Source: Gemmatimonadota bacterium (GTDB taxonomy: Bacteria > Gemmatimonadota > Gemmatimonadetes > Longimicrobiales > Gaopeijiaceae). Taken from it: a stretch of DNA of 64,000 bases. Made by a program: the position numbers and the translations under genes. The notes below the pieces were generated by a model. It was not told the origin of the DNA. It did not search any database and saw nothing but the letters and a program-made list of their open reading frames with translations. Of this stretch, positions 17,911-28,298 are shown piece by piece (position 1 is the stretch's first letter; each line of letters opens with the position of its first letter). The stretch spans positions 60,068-124,067 of the forward strand of contig JAJEBR010000097.1 in NCBI GenBank assembly GCA_022822445.1, written 5' to 3'.

Positions 17911-17976
17911 CCCCGGCTGCCATCCGCGGCCCCTTCCCCTGCCGGGGAAGCCGCCGCCACCGGGCGTCAGGGTCGG

Positions 17977-19611
<1,635 letters not shown>

Positions 19612-19632
19612 TTCGCTTGTCTCCTGGGTGGG

Positions 19633-19932
19633 TTAGTTGACTTTGGCCAGAATGTCCGACTCGCGGAGGATCAGGTACTCGTCTCCGTCCACGGTCACCT
19701 CGGTTCCGCTGTACTTCCCGTAGAGCACGCGGTCGCCCTCGGCGACCTCCATCGGGACCCGGCCACCGTCGTCGTTCGGCTTGCCCGGTCCCACAGCCAC
19801 GATCTCGCCCTCCTGGGGCTTCTCCTTGGCGGTGTCGGGGATGTACAGGCCTCCCCGCATCTGCTCGGCCTCTTCGAGAGCCCTCACCACAACACGATCC
19901 GCCAGGGGCTGGATCTTCTTTGCGGCAGACAT
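19633..19932 (-). CDS. groS: Co-chaperonin GroES
   Basis: The protein is 99 residues. Signatures are the [19 protein letters not shown]-terminus, the mobile-loop region around [15 protein letters not shown] and the [11 protein letters not shown] strand. It caps the GroEL ring during folding. It is the first gene of groES-groEL, and a CIRCE operator lies about 70 bp upstream, indicating HrcA repression with release on heat shock. Confidence 0.99.
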   Translation of the reverse strand: MSAAKKIQPLADRVVVRALEEAEQMRGGLYIPDTAKEKPQEGEIVAVGPGKPNDDGGRVPMEVAEGDRVLYGKYSGTEVTVDGDEYLILRESDILAKVN

Positions 19933-19999
19933 GCGCTCCTCCTTGGAATGGGTTGTTTGGGGTGTAGCGGCCAGCCACGCTCGCGGCGGCCATCACGAA

Positions 20000-20034
20000 G
20001 CTGTTAGCACTCGCACTTGAAGAGTGCTAACAGC
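20000..20034. promoter_or_regulatory. CIRCE operator (HrcA box)
   Basis: The exact consensus TTAGCACTC-N9-GAGTGCTAA occupies 20004-20030. The dyad extends to a perfect 13-bp inverted repeat (GCTGTTAGCACTC at 20000-20012 and GAGTGCTAACAGC at 20022-20034). It lies between groES and its promoter region. HrcA is not encoded in this window. Confidence 0.97.
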
Positions 20035-20065
20035 AGCATCGGAGTTTCGCTACGGCTCTGCGTGA

Positions 20066-20082
20066 TGTCAAGCCGATGTCAA
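20066..20082 (-). promoter_or_regulatory. Tandem -35 hexamers upstream of groES
   Basis: On the minus strand TTGACA occurs twice (20082-20077 and 20071-20066) because an 11-bp unit, CGGCTTGACAT, is directly repeated. With 17-nt spacing the downstream copy would place a weak -10 (GAAACT) just before the CIRCE site. Either hexamer could serve the groE promoter; the -10 is not convincing by eye. Confidence 0.5.
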
Positions 20083-20116
20083 GCCGAAATGCGTCCGCGA
20101 CGGGCGCAACCGCCCG

Positions 20117-20938
20117 TCAGCAGCCCGCCAGATACGCTCCGGCGATCCCCAGGCCCTCAAGGGTGAGGAACGGCTCGATGCGGTCCACCGACTTCGCGTG
20201 GGGCGCGATCACCGGCGCGAACCCGCCGGTCGCGACCACCAGGATATCGCCCGGACGCCGGCCCTTCGTCGCGCCCGCGGCCTCACCCCGGCGCCAGCTC
20301 TCGCGGATGCGCGCCACCATCCCGTCCACGGCATCGACCGCCGAATAGAAGACGCCGCTCTGGATGCACGTCTCCGTGCGGCGTCCGACAACCACGTCCG
20401 GCGGGACCAGCTCGACGATCGGCAGCTTCGCCGTGCTCTTTGCCAGCCAGTCGAGGCCCGCGCTGAGCCCCGGCGCGATCACCCCGCCACAGAAGACGCC
20501 GTCCGCCGTGATGCAGTCGAAGGTTGTCGCGGTTCCCAGGTCCACGGCGATGGTGTCGCGGGCGAAGCGGGTCTTCGCCGCCAGGGTATTGACGATGCGG
20601 TCCGCCCCGACGGTGCGCGGCTCCTCCACGTCGAGGCGGATCGGGAGCGCGGAATCCGCCGTCACCTCGAAGACGGGGCCCTCGGCGACCGAGGCCATGA
20701 CCTCCCGGAGGGTCCGCGTTGCAGACGGGACCACCGACCCGATGACGCCTCGGCGGATGGAGCCGGCGCCCTCCGGCCGCCCCGCCAGGAGCGCCAGCAG
20801 GAGGACCCGGTACTCGGATTCGGTTCGCGGCACGCGCGTGCTGACCCGCCAGCTCTCCAGGACCTCCTTGCCGGAGAGGTCGAGGAGGCCGAAGACGGTC
20901 TCGGTGTTGCCCACATCGGCGACCAGCTGGCAGTGCAT
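20117..20938 (-). CDS. coaX: Type III pantothenate kinase
   Basis: This 273-residue enzyme does the first step of coenzyme A synthesis. It has the ASKHA-fold phosphate-1 motif as VADVGNTETVFGLL, then EPRTVGADRIVNTLAAK, the AVDLGTATTFDCI strand with GGVIAPGLSAGLDWL, and the C-terminal GG-containing strand VVATGGFAPVIA. This is the CoaX form, not CoaA. It is 3 bp downstream of birA in the coaX-birA-uppP row; BirA-CoaX pairs are common. Length is typical (about 255-270). Confidence 0.95.
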   Translation of the reverse strand: MHCQLVADVGNTETVFGLLDLSGKEVLESWRVSTRVPRTESEYRVLLLALLAGRPEGAGSIRRGVIGSVVPSATRTLREVMASVAEGPVFEVTADSALPIRLDVEEPRTVGADRIVNTLAAKTRFARDTIAVDLGTATTFDCITADGVFCGGVIAPGLSAGLDWLAKSTAKLPIVELVPPDVVVGRRTETCIQSGVFYSAVDAVDGMVARIRESWRRGEAAGATKGRRPGDILVVATGGFAPVIAPHAKSVDRIEPFLTLEGLGIAGAYLAGC

Positions 20939-20941
20939 GTG

Positions 20942-21769
20942 TCAGCTCCAGGATTCCACGGTTCCCGCGATCACGCGCCATCGCTTGCCGGCGCGGTCGA
21001 GTACCTCCAGGGACCCGTCGGGCAGCAGCCTCGCGCCCGTAGCCGCGAGCGACTCCACCCTAAGCGAGCCCCGGGTGGAATTTCGCACAACTCCGCGGAC
21101 GGACAACGGCCGGCCGTTGAGGGGCGAGCGTGCGTTGAGGGCGTCCAGCTCGGCGGCGGGGATCCGCACGGCGGGCCGCGTGCACACGGTCGCCAGCGCA
21201 TCCGCAGCGCCAGCCAGCACCCCGCCGCGGTCCAGCGCGTGGCCGCACTCGATGCGCAGCGAGGTTGCCGGAGGCGTCACCGCGGGCAGCTCTTCCGGGG
21301 GGTGATTCAGGTTGAGGCCGATGCCGACCAGGACCGCACGGCGCACCCGCTCGCAGAGGATTCCGCCCATCTTGCGGCCGCCAACGAGGAGATCGTTGGG
21401 CCACTTGACCTGGATCCGGACCGAGCGGGCGAAGGACTCCAGCGCGACCGCCAGCCCCAGGCCCGCCCGCAGCGGCAGGACGTCCAGGTCCGGCGAGGCT
21501 GCGTCATGCACCACCGTGAACCACAGGCCGTTTTCGGTGTCGGACGCCCAGTGCCGGCCCCGCCTCCCCCTTCCCTGCACCTGCCGATCGGCGACCACGA
21601 TCCCCGGCAGTCGACGCCCCTCCCCGGCAAGCTCCCGTGCGCGGTCGCTCGTGGAACCGATCCGCGAGTGGAACTCGGCCGTAGCCATCCCGAGGCGGCC
21701 GGCCCATTGCCCGGCCGTGCATCCCTCCCAGGACGAGAGGAGGGTACCGGACCCGGTCGACGGCGTCAT
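20942..21769 (-). CDS. birA: Biotin--[acetyl-CoA-carboxylase] ligase
   Basis: This 275-residue ligase attaches biotin to the carboxyl carrier protein. The catalytic domain shows STSDRARELA, the adenylate-binding GRGRRGRHW loop, KWPNDLLVGGRKMGGILCE and GIGLNLNHPP. The C-terminal SH3-like domain follows (RVESLAATGARLLPDGSLEVLD). It lacks the N-terminal helix-turn-helix of E. coli BirA, so it probably does not act as a repressor. The ATG at 21769 overlaps the stop of uppP by 4 nt and is the natural start; upstream in-frame sequence belongs to uppP. Confidence 0.93.
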   Translation of the reverse strand: MTPSTGSGTLLSSWEGCTAGQWAGRLGMATAEFHSRIGSTSDRARELAGEGRRLPGIVVADRQVQGRGRRGRHWASDTENGLWFTVVHDAASPDLDVLPLRAGLGLAVALESFARSVRIQVKWPNDLLVGGRKMGGILCERVRRAVLVGIGLNLNHPPEELPAVTPPATSLRIECGHALDRGGVLAGAADALATVCTRPAVRIPAAELDALNARSPLNGRPLSVRGVVRNSTRGSLRVESLAATGARLLPDGSLEVLDRAGKRWRVIAGTVESWS

Positions 21770-22551
21770 CGCAGGCCCGTGTACAGCAGGAAAGCCGCGC
21801 CGGCGGCCCAGAGGTACGGGGCGAACCGGTGGAAGGACCTGTTTTCCAGCATGGCGCGGAAGATGCGGATCGCGGCGACTCCGCTTACGCAGGCCGCCAC
21901 GCCCCCTGCTGCGAGCACCGCCGGGCTGAGCGGCCCGCCCGCCGTCGCAACCCCGGGCAGCTTGACCAGCGCGGCCCCGCCCACCGCCACGACCGACATC
22001 AGGAAGGAAAACGCGGCCGCCTCCGACGGGCTCACTCCCCGCCACAGCGCGGTGACGACGGTCGCGCCCGAGCGGGATACCCCCGGCACGATGGCCGCGG
22101 CCTGCGCAAGGCCGATCAGCAGCGCAGTCGCCACGCCGGGCCCGCCGGCCGGTCCCCGCAGGAGCGCCCGCCGCGCCGTCCAGACCACGCATCCGCTCAC
22201 CAGCAGACCCGCGCCCGCAACCCGGGGACGGTCGAAGAGTCCCTCGAAGAAGCCGCCGAAGCCGAGTCCGGCAATGGCCGCCGGAACCGACGCCAGGAGC
22301 AGCAGTCCGGCGTAACCGAGCTGGTCCCGGTCGCCGCGGGCGATCCCCGCCAGCAGGGTGCCGATCCGGGCCCGGTAGACGATCACGACCGAGAGCAGGG
22401 TGGCCGCGTGCAGCACGGTCTCCAGGCCCGCGCCGGGGACCTCGATCCCCAGCAGCGCCTGGCCCATGACCAGGTGTCCCGAACTGGAGACCGGAAGGAA
22501 CTCCGTCGCCCCCTGCAGCACTCCCAGGAATACCGCTTCGTACCAGGTCAT
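21766..22551 (-). CDS. uppP: Undecaprenyl-diphosphatase
   Basis: The 261-residue membrane enzyme of the BacA family recycles undecaprenyl diphosphate to the monophosphate carrier for peptidoglycan synthesis. The N-terminal motif GVLQGATEFLPVSSSGHL is diagnostic. The second conserved motif, PGVSRSGATVVTALWRG, appears near residue 155. About seven hydrophobic segments cover the rest. The family also confers some bacitracin tolerance. It lies 10 bp downstream of bshA and overlaps birA. Confidence 0.96.
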   Translation of the reverse strand: MTWYEAVFLGVLQGATEFLPVSSSGHLVMGQALLGIEVPGAGLETVLHAATLLSVVIVYRARIGTLLAGIARGDRDQLGYAGLLLLASVPAAIAGLGFGGFFEGLFDRPRVAGAGLLVSGCVVWTARRALLRGPAGGPGVATALLIGLAQAAAIVPGVSRSGATVVTALWRGVSPSEAAAFSFLMSVVAVGGAALVKLPGVATAGGPLSPAVLAAGGVAACVSGVAAIRIFRAMLENRSFHRFAPYLWAAGAAFLLYTGLR

Positions 22552-22561
22552 GGCGTACGCG

Positions 22562-23677
22562 TCACATCAGCGCCCGGTACAGCGCCTCATAGCGCGGCAG
22601 CACCCGGGCCACCGCGAAGCGCTCGACCGCGGCCTGCCGCCCCGCCTCGCTGAAACGGCGCCACAGCTCCGCGCTGCCGAGAAGACAGGTCGCGGCGGCA
22701 GTCCCCTCGGCCACGTCCCCGACCGGCACGAGCAGCCCGTTCTCCCCGTGCGTCACCACCTCGGGCAGCCCACCGGCCCGGTAGGCCACCACCGGCACCC
22801 CGCACGACATCGCCTCCAGCGCCGCAAGGCCGAAGGACTCGCTGTCGCTGGTCATCAGGAAGAGGTCGGCGCAGGGGAGCAGCTCATCCACCGACGCGTG
22901 CTTGCCCAGGAAGACGACATCCCGCTCCACGCCGCGCTCCATCGCCCGCTGGGCGGCGCGGGGGCGGTCCGGCCCATCCCCCACCATCACCAGGCGGCAG
23001 GGCATCTCGCGCCGGATCCCGGCGAACACGTCGACCACGTCGCGCACCCGCTTCACCGGTCGAAAATTCGACACGTGCATGACGATCTTCTCGCCGCCCG
23101 GTGCGAAGATCCGCCTGCGGGCCGCATTGTCGCCCGGCCGGAAGAGCTCGGTGTCGACGAAGTTGGGGATCACGCGCACGCTTTCCTCCGGAACCTCGAA
23201 GTCACGCACCGTCACTTCCTTGAGGAAGCGGGAGACGGCCGTGATCCCCTGGGACCGCATGATCGAAAAGCGGGTGATGGCCCTGAAGGAAGGGTGCAGC
23301 CCCACCAGGGTCACGTCGGTGCCGTGCAGCGTGGTGACGAGCGGCGGGGCGGTATCGAGCATCTCGCGCGCGATCCAGGCCGAGGTGGCGTGCGGGATGG
23401 CGTAGTGCACGTGCACGATGTCGAGACCCTGGCGGGCGGCCGTGTCGTGGATCGCGGCCGCCAGCGCGAGCGTGTAGTGGGAGGTCTCGAAGAGCGGATA
23501 GCGCTCCAGCTCCACCTCGTGAAAGTAGACCCGTTCGTGGAACCCCGGAAGACGGAAGGGCTGGGCGTAGGAGATGAAGTGGACCTCGTGCCCGCGGTCG
23601 GCGAGACCGATCCCGAGTTCGGTCGCCACGGCGCCCGACCCCCCGTAGGTGGGATAGCAGGTGATCCCGATCTTCAT
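22562..23677 (-). CDS. bshA: N-acetyl-alpha-D-glucosaminyl L-malate synthase (bacillithiol glycosyltransferase)
   Basis: This 371-residue GT4 glycosyltransferase transfers GlcNAc from UDP-GlcNAc to L-malate, the first step of bacillithiol synthesis. The N-terminus MKIGITCYPTYGGSGAVATELG is the BshA signature, with VHYAIPHATSAW and LHGTDVTLVG following. The C-terminal GT-B half has HVSNFRPVKRV, VGDGPDR and the SDSESFGLAALEAMSCGVPV stretch. The start is ATG 23677; its 4-nt overlap with miaA argues for coupling. bshB and bshC are not in the window. This suggests the organism uses bacillithiol as its low-molecular-weight thiol. Confidence 0.93.
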   Translation of the reverse strand: MKIGITCYPTYGGSGAVATELGIGLADRGHEVHFISYAQPFRLPGFHERVYFHEVELERYPLFETSHYTLALAAAIHDTAARQGLDIVHVHYAIPHATSAWIAREMLDTAPPLVTTLHGTDVTLVGLHPSFRAITRFSIMRSQGITAVSRFLKEVTVRDFEVPEESVRVIPNFVDTELFRPGDNAARRRIFAPGGEKIVMHVSNFRPVKRVRDVVDVFAGIRREMPCRLVMVGDGPDRPRAAQRAMERGVERDVVFLGKHASVDELLPCADLFLMTSDSESFGLAALEAMSCGVPVVAYRAGGLPEVVTHGENGLLVPVGDVAEGTAAATCLLGSAELWRRFSEAGRQAAVERFAVARVLPRYEALYRALM

Positions 23678-24639
23678 GACGCCCTCGCCGTTCGTTCCCG
23701 CCAGGCGCGGGCCACGTGGGAGCACTGCGCCTCCAGCGGCGCCGTGCCATCGACCTTCACCGTATCGGATCCGAGCTGGTGACGAAACCACGTCAGTTGG
23801 CGGCGAGCGTACTGTCTCGTGGCCACGCGGATGCGCTCAACCGCCTCGGGCAGCGTGATGCGCCCCTCCAGGTGGTCCATTACCTCGCGGTACCCCACCC
23901 CGTCCATTCCGGGATCCCCCCGCCCCCACCCCACCCCCCTCAGCGCGGCCACCTCCTCCACCAGCCCGGCCTCCACCATCGCCCGGACGCGCCGCGCGAT
24001 CCGCGCGTCCAGCACCTCGCGCGGCACCTCCACCAGGCACACCGCCCCCGCCAGCGCCCCCGCGCGTGCGGCCTCGCGCCGGTGCCACCACGTGAGCGGA
24101 CGCCCCGTCAGCAGCGCGATCAGCAGCGTGCGGGTCATGCGCTGGCGTCCCCCCCGCACCGCCACCGCGGCCCGATCCGGGTCCAGCGCGCGCACCCAGC
24201 GCTCCAGCTCGGCGCCGGGCAGCGCCTCCAGCGCACCCTCCACCGCCGCGCGCCGGCCCGGCTCCAGCTCCGGCTCCCGGAAGAGCGGCTCCATGAGCAC
24301 CCTGAGGAAGAAGCCGGTGCCGCCCACCAGCAGCGGCACCCGCCCCCGCGCCCGGATGGCCGCGATCCACCGGCGCGCGTCCCGTGCAAACGCCCCCGCG
24401 CTGTAGCGCTCGCCGGGGGTGCGTATGTCGAGGCCGTGATGGGGGACGCGCCCCCTCTCCGCCGGGGTCGCCTTCGCGGTGCCGATGTCCAGGCCGCGGT
24501 AGACCTGCCGCGAGTCCATCGAGATGATCTCGCCGTCCAGCTCCCGCGCGACGAGGAGCGAGAGCGCCGTCTTCCCGGCGCCGGTGGGGCCGGTGATGGC
24601 GAGGAACTCAGCTTCGCCCGAACTTGTGCCGCAGCTCAT
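23674..24639 (-). CDS. miaA: tRNA dimethylallyltransferase
   Basis: The 321-residue enzyme adds a dimethylallyl group to A37 of tRNAs reading codons that begin with U. Motifs: P-loop GPTGAGKTALS (residues about 17-27), DSRQVYRGLDIGTAK, the RxPhHgLDI-type VPHHGLDI segment, VGGTGFFLRVLM, and GYREVMDHLEG with the TRQYARRQLTWFR C-terminus. The only start before the P-loop is ATG 24639, which overlaps the end of mutL by 32 nt. Gly/Ala/Arg-rich insertions lengthen the middle domain slightly. Confidence 0.95.
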   Translation of the reverse strand: MSCGTSSGEAEFLAITGPTGAGKTALSLLVARELDGEIISMDSRQVYRGLDIGTAKATPAERGRVPHHGLDIRTPGERYSAGAFARDARRWIAAIRARGRVPLLVGGTGFFLRVLMEPLFREPELEPGRRAAVEGALEALPGAELERWVRALDPDRAAVAVRGGRQRMTRTLLIALLTGRPLTWWHRREAARAGALAGAVCLVEVPREVLDARIARRVRAMVEAGLVEEVAALRGVGWGRGDPGMDGVGYREVMDHLEGRITLPEAVERIRVATRQYARRQLTWFRHQLGSDTVKVDGTAPLEAQCSHVARAWRERTARAS

Positions 24640-26551
24640 TCAGGCCCATGGAGACGACGGTGGGGCGGCCGTGGATGTCGTGGTAGGGGAGGCTGGTCGC
24701 GAAGAGCTGGTCGAAGAGCTCCTGCATCTCCTCCGGGGAGAGCTTCTGTCCCGCCTTGATCGCCGCCTTGCAGGCGAAGGTCATCGCGATCCCTTCGCGC
24801 TGATTGTGCGCGGAACGGAGCAGATCGGAGCCGCCCACGATGTCGGCGATCATCTCGCGGATGCAGCGCTGCGCGTCGAAGTTCGGGTGCGGGCTCGGCA
24901 CCGACTGCACCAGGAGCGTGTCCGAGCCGAAGCTCTCGATCGCGAATCCCACCTGCGCGAGCGCCTCCCTGACCGACTCGACCGCCTCGACCTCGGTGCG
25001 GGTCAGCCGGACCGTGAAGGGAAAGAGGAGCCGCTGCCCCAGGTCGGCCCCCTTCTCGAGGCTCTCCATGGTGCGTTCGAAGAGGATGCGCTCGTGCGCG
25101 GCGTGCTGGTCGACGATGACGAAGCCGTCCCGGGTCTCGGCCACGATGAAGCTGTTGTGCATCTGCAGCAGCGCCGGCTTGGGCAGAGGAAACTCCGGCT
25201 CCGGCTCACCTTTTCCCGCCTCTTCGGGCCTCCGGAAGAGGAGCATCTGCGGGACATCTCCTTCGCCGGATTCGCGGGGCACGCCGGCGTCCCCCCGGCT
25301 GCGGGAAGCGGCGCCCCCCCGGCTGCGGGACATGCCGTCGTCCCCCAGGGCGTGGGATTCCCCCGTGCCGCTGGATGCGCCGGATTCCCCCTGGCCGCTG
25401 GATGCGCCGGACTCCCCCTGGCCGCCGGGCCCACCGGCGACCCCCAGGCCGCCGGATGCGCCGTCGCCGGCCGCCGGGCCGGACCCTTCACGCACCGCGA
25501 GCCGCTCCCGGGGCGAATCCCATGTCGCCGCGGACTCGATCCCCTCCAGCCCCTGGCGCACCGACGCCTCGACGAAGTTCTCGACGCGCAGGCGGTGGCG
25601 GAAGCGCACCTCCGCCTTTCCGGGGTGCACGTTCACATCGACCTCGGGGGCCGGAACCGACAGGAAGAGGAAGAGCCAGGGACGCGCCCCCTCCGGAACG
25701 GTGGTCCGGTAGCCGCGGTCCCCCGCGGCGACTACCCGCGGGTCCGTGATCGGTCGGCCGTTGACCATCAGATGGACGCGCCGGAACCCCTTCGTTCGCG
25801 CGAGGTCCGGGCGCTGGATCACCCCCTCGATCCCCAGTCCGTCCCGGCGTGCCGACAGCGGCAGGAGCCCCTTCTCGCCCGCGTCACGCCAGATCGCCGT
25901 GATCCGCTCCAGCGAGGCGCCGGCGGCCGGTAGGTCGAGCACCGTGCGCCCGTCCGCCTCGAAGACGAAGCGGACGCCCAGGTTCGCTAGAGCAAGGCTG
26001 TGGATGACTTCGGAGACGGCCCGCGCCTCCACTGCCACGCTGCTCAGGAAGCGTGCCCGAACCGGTACGTTGAGGAAGAGGTTGCGGACATCGACCGTCG
26101 TGCCGCGGCGCCGCGCCATCGACTCCACCCCCTGGATCCGCCCCGCGTGCACCCGCAGGCGGCTGCCCGTCTCGTCGCCATCGCTGGCCGTCTCGATCAC
26201 CAGGTGCGACACGGCGGCGATCGAGGGCAGCGCTTCCCCGCGGAACCCCAGCGTCCGGATATCCGAGAGGTCGTCGGCGTGGCGGATCTTGCTCGTGGCG
26301 TGGCGGTCCAGGCAGGCCAGGAGGTCCTCCCGCACCATCCCGCATCCGTCGTCGGCCACGCGGATGCGCCCCTTGCCCCCCCGCTCGATCGACACCGTCA
26401 CCGCACCCGCGCCGGCGTCCAGCGCGTTCTCCACCAGCTCCTTGACGACCGACGCCGGGCGCTCCACCACCTCCCCAGCCGCGATCTGGTTGGCCACATG
26501 ATCGGGCAGCACCCGGATCCGCGGCGTCGCCGGCCGGCGGGGACCGCTCAT
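24608..26551 (-). CDS. mutL: DNA mismatch repair protein MutL
   Basis: The 647-residue GHKL ATPase has ELVENALDAGA, VADDGCGM and TLGFRGEALPS (residues about 38-108) as ATP-site motifs and NGRPI and VDVNVHPGKAEVRF in the transducer domain. The C-terminal dimerisation domain has DQHAAHERILFE, matching the metal-binding endonuclease motif DQHA(X)2E(X)4E, plus ACKAAIKAGQ and HGRPT. The Cys expected before the final HGRP is replaced (DIHGRP). A low-complexity Gly/Ser/Glu linker with GQGESGASS repeats (about residues 350-440) separates the halves. Start ATG 26551 overlaps tatD by 4 nt. Confidence 0.96.
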   Translation of the reverse strand: MSGPRRPATPRIRVLPDHVANQIAAGEVVERPASVVKELVENALDAGAGAVTVSIERGGKGRIRVADDGCGMVREDLLACLDRHATSKIRHADDLSDIRTLGFRGEALPSIAAVSHLVIETASDGDETGSRLRVHAGRIQGVESMARRRGTTVDVRNLFLNVPVRARFLSSVAVEARAVSEVIHSLALANLGVRFVFEADGRTVLDLPAAGASLERITAIWRDAGEKGLLPLSARRDGLGIEGVIQRPDLARTKGFRRVHLMVNGRPITDPRVVAAGDRGYRTTVPEGARPWLFLFLSVPAPEVDVNVHPGKAEVRFRHRLRVENFVEASVRQGLEGIESAATWDSPRERLAVREGSGPAAGDGASGGLGVAGGPGGQGESGASSGQGESGASSGTGESHALGDDGMSRSRGGAASRSRGDAGVPRESGEGDVPQMLLFRRPEEAGKGEPEPEFPLPKPALLQMHNSFIVAETRDGFVIVDQHAAHERILFERTMESLEKGADLGQRLLFPFTVRLTRTEVEAVESVREALAQVGFAIESFGSDTLLVQSVPSPHPNFDAQRCIREMIADIVGGSDLLRSAHNQREGIAMTFACKAAIKAGQKLSPEEMQELFDQLFATSLPYHDIHGRPTVVSMGLNELRHKFGRS

Positions 26552-27330
26552 CTCCTCCCGTTCGCCTCCGGCAGTCCAAAGAAGCGCACGGCGTTCCTCC
26601 ACGTGTCGGCGGCGACCTTCTCGACAGGCTCGCCCCGGATGTGGGCCACCGCGCCGGCCACATGCGCGACGAAGGCCGGCTCGTTCCGCCGCCCGCGCTT
26701 GGGCACCGGCGCGAGGTAGGGCCCGTCCGTCTCGATCATGTAGCGGTCCGGCGGCACGATCTTCACCAGCCCGGTGTCGTAGCCGCGGAAGGTGACGATC
26801 CCCGTGAAGGAGATGGACCATCCCGCCGCGAGCGCCTCCTCCAGCAGCTCTCCGGGGCCGGGGAAGCAGTGGAGCACGCCCCGCACCCGCCCCGCGCACT
26901 CGCGCACCATCGCCGCCGTGTCGTCGGCGGCCTCGCGCGAATGCACGACGAGCGGAAGGTCCATCTCCCCGGCCAGCTCGGCGTGCCGCTCGAACGACGC
27001 CCGCTGCGCGGCCCGCGGCGCCGTGTCGTAGTAGTAGTCGAGCCCGGTCTCGCCGATCGCCACGCAGCGCGGGTGGTCGGCCGCCTCTCGCACCGCCGGC
27101 ATCTCGTCCCCGTCCGCATCCGCCGTGACGTGGTGGGGATGCACGCCGGCGGTCGACCACATCGACTCGTGGCGGCAGGCCAGCCCCAGCGCGTCCCAGC
27201 TGTCGGAGTGGGTGGACGCAACCGCGATGACGCCCTCGACCGAGGCGGCCCGCGCCCGCTCAAGCGTCTCTTCGAGATCCTCCCGATAGGCCGCGTCGGT
27301 CAGGTGGCAGTGAGAATCGAAGAATCTCAA
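26548..27330 (-). CDS. tatD: TatD family metal-dependent deoxyribonuclease
   Basis: This 260-residue TIM-barrel hydrolase begins with the metal-site motif FDSHCHL and continues with GVHPHH, IGETGLDYYYD, VVHSREA, VLHCFPG and IETDGPYLAP, all family landmarks. It acts as a 3'-5' exonuclease in vitro and is a general housekeeping nuclease. It sits between secF and mutL with 4-nt overlaps on both sides. The strict activity of this member is not deducible. Confidence 0.93.
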   Translation of the reverse strand: MRFFDSHCHLTDAAYREDLEETLERARAASVEGVIAVASTHSDSWDALGLACRHESMWSTAGVHPHHVTADADGDEMPAVREAADHPRCVAIGETGLDYYYDTAPRAAQRASFERHAELAGEMDLPLVVHSREAADDTAAMVRECAGRVRGVLHCFPGPGELLEEALAAGWSISFTGIVTFRGYDTGLVKIVPPDRYMIETDGPYLAPVPKRGRRNEPAFVAHVAGAVAHIRGEPVEKVAADTWRNAVRFFGLPEANGRR

Positions 27331-28286
27331 ACCGCTGCTGCCACCCGGCGCCCTTGCTGCTTCTTGCGGGCGTCGCCCGTGCCGAAGCGCTTCTGGATCT
27401 CGAGCAGCGCCGGAGAGGCGATGAAGATCGAGGAATAGGTACCGATCATGACCCCCAGGATCAGCACGATCGTGAAGTCCCGGATCACCGCCCCGCCGAG
27501 CACCAGCAGCGAAAACAGCACCGCCAGGGTGGTCCCCGAGGTGAGCACCGTCCTCGGCAGCGTCTCGTTGACCGAGCGGTTGACGAGGCGGTACGGATCC
27601 TCCCGGCGCCCGCCCTTCGCATTCAGGTTCTCGCGGATCCGGTCGAAGACGACGATCGTGTCGTTCAGCGAATACCCCAGGATCGTCAGGATCGCCGCCA
27701 CCGTGGGGAGCGCGATCTCGACCCGGAAGAGCGCAAGCACGCCGAGCACGACCAGCATGTCGTGGGCGGTCGCAATCACCGCGGCCACCCCGAAGCGGAA
27801 CTCGAAGCGGAACGCGATGTAGATGAGCGTCAGCGCCAGCGAGAAGAGGATCGCCAGCGCGGCCCTCTGCTGCAGTTCGGCTCCGATCTTGGGTCCGACC
27901 GCCTCCTGGCGCACGATCTCGAAGGCGGACTCGTCCAGGCTCGCGGACAACTGTAGATCAAGGCCCTCGGCAACCTCGTTGATGTCCCGCCCCTCTTCGA
28001 GCGGTGCGCGGATGACGAATTCGTTCTCGCCGCCGAACCGGGTGATCGGGGGAGCCGACGCGCCGCCCAGCGCCACGCGCAGTTCGCTGACGTCCATGGG
28101 CCCGGAGAAGCTGACCTGCACCAGCACGCCGCCGTCGAAGTCGACGCCGTAGCGCTGCCAGCCGCCGATTGTGAAAATGTTCACAAGCATCGCCCCGATG
28201 CCGAGCACGAGCACGGCGGCCGAAACGACGTACGCCTTCCGGCGCATTGCAATGAACGGGTACTTCGCCTTATGAAAAAGCCGCAT
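27327..28286 (-). CDS. secF: Protein translocase subunit SecF
   Basis: This 319-residue membrane protein forms the SecDF accessory complex that uses the proton gradient to pull preproteins outward. One TM helix at about 17-40 is followed by a periplasmic domain starting GVDFDGGVLVQV and then five TM helices with the conserved SLNDTIVVFDRIREN motif and LFALLVLGG-type segment. It lies 12 bp after secD, a separate gene rather than a fused secDF. The C-terminus has a short basic tail. Confidence 0.97.
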   Translation of the reverse strand: MRLFHKAKYPFIAMRRKAYVVSAAVLVLGIGAMLVNIFTIGGWQRYGVDFDGGVLVQVSFSGPMDVSELRVALGGASAPPITRFGGENEFVIRAPLEEGRDINEVAEGLDLQLSASLDESAFEIVRQEAVGPKIGAELQQRAALAILFSLALTLIYIAFRFEFRFGVAAVIATAHDMLVVLGVLALFRVEIALPTVAAILTILGYSLNDTIVVFDRIRENLNAKGGRREDPYRLVNRSVNETLPRTVLTSGTTLAVLFSLLVLGGAVIRDFTIVLILGVMIGTYSSIFIASPALLEIQKRFGTGDARKKQQGRRVAAAV

Positions 28287-28298
28287 GGCTGAACTCGC

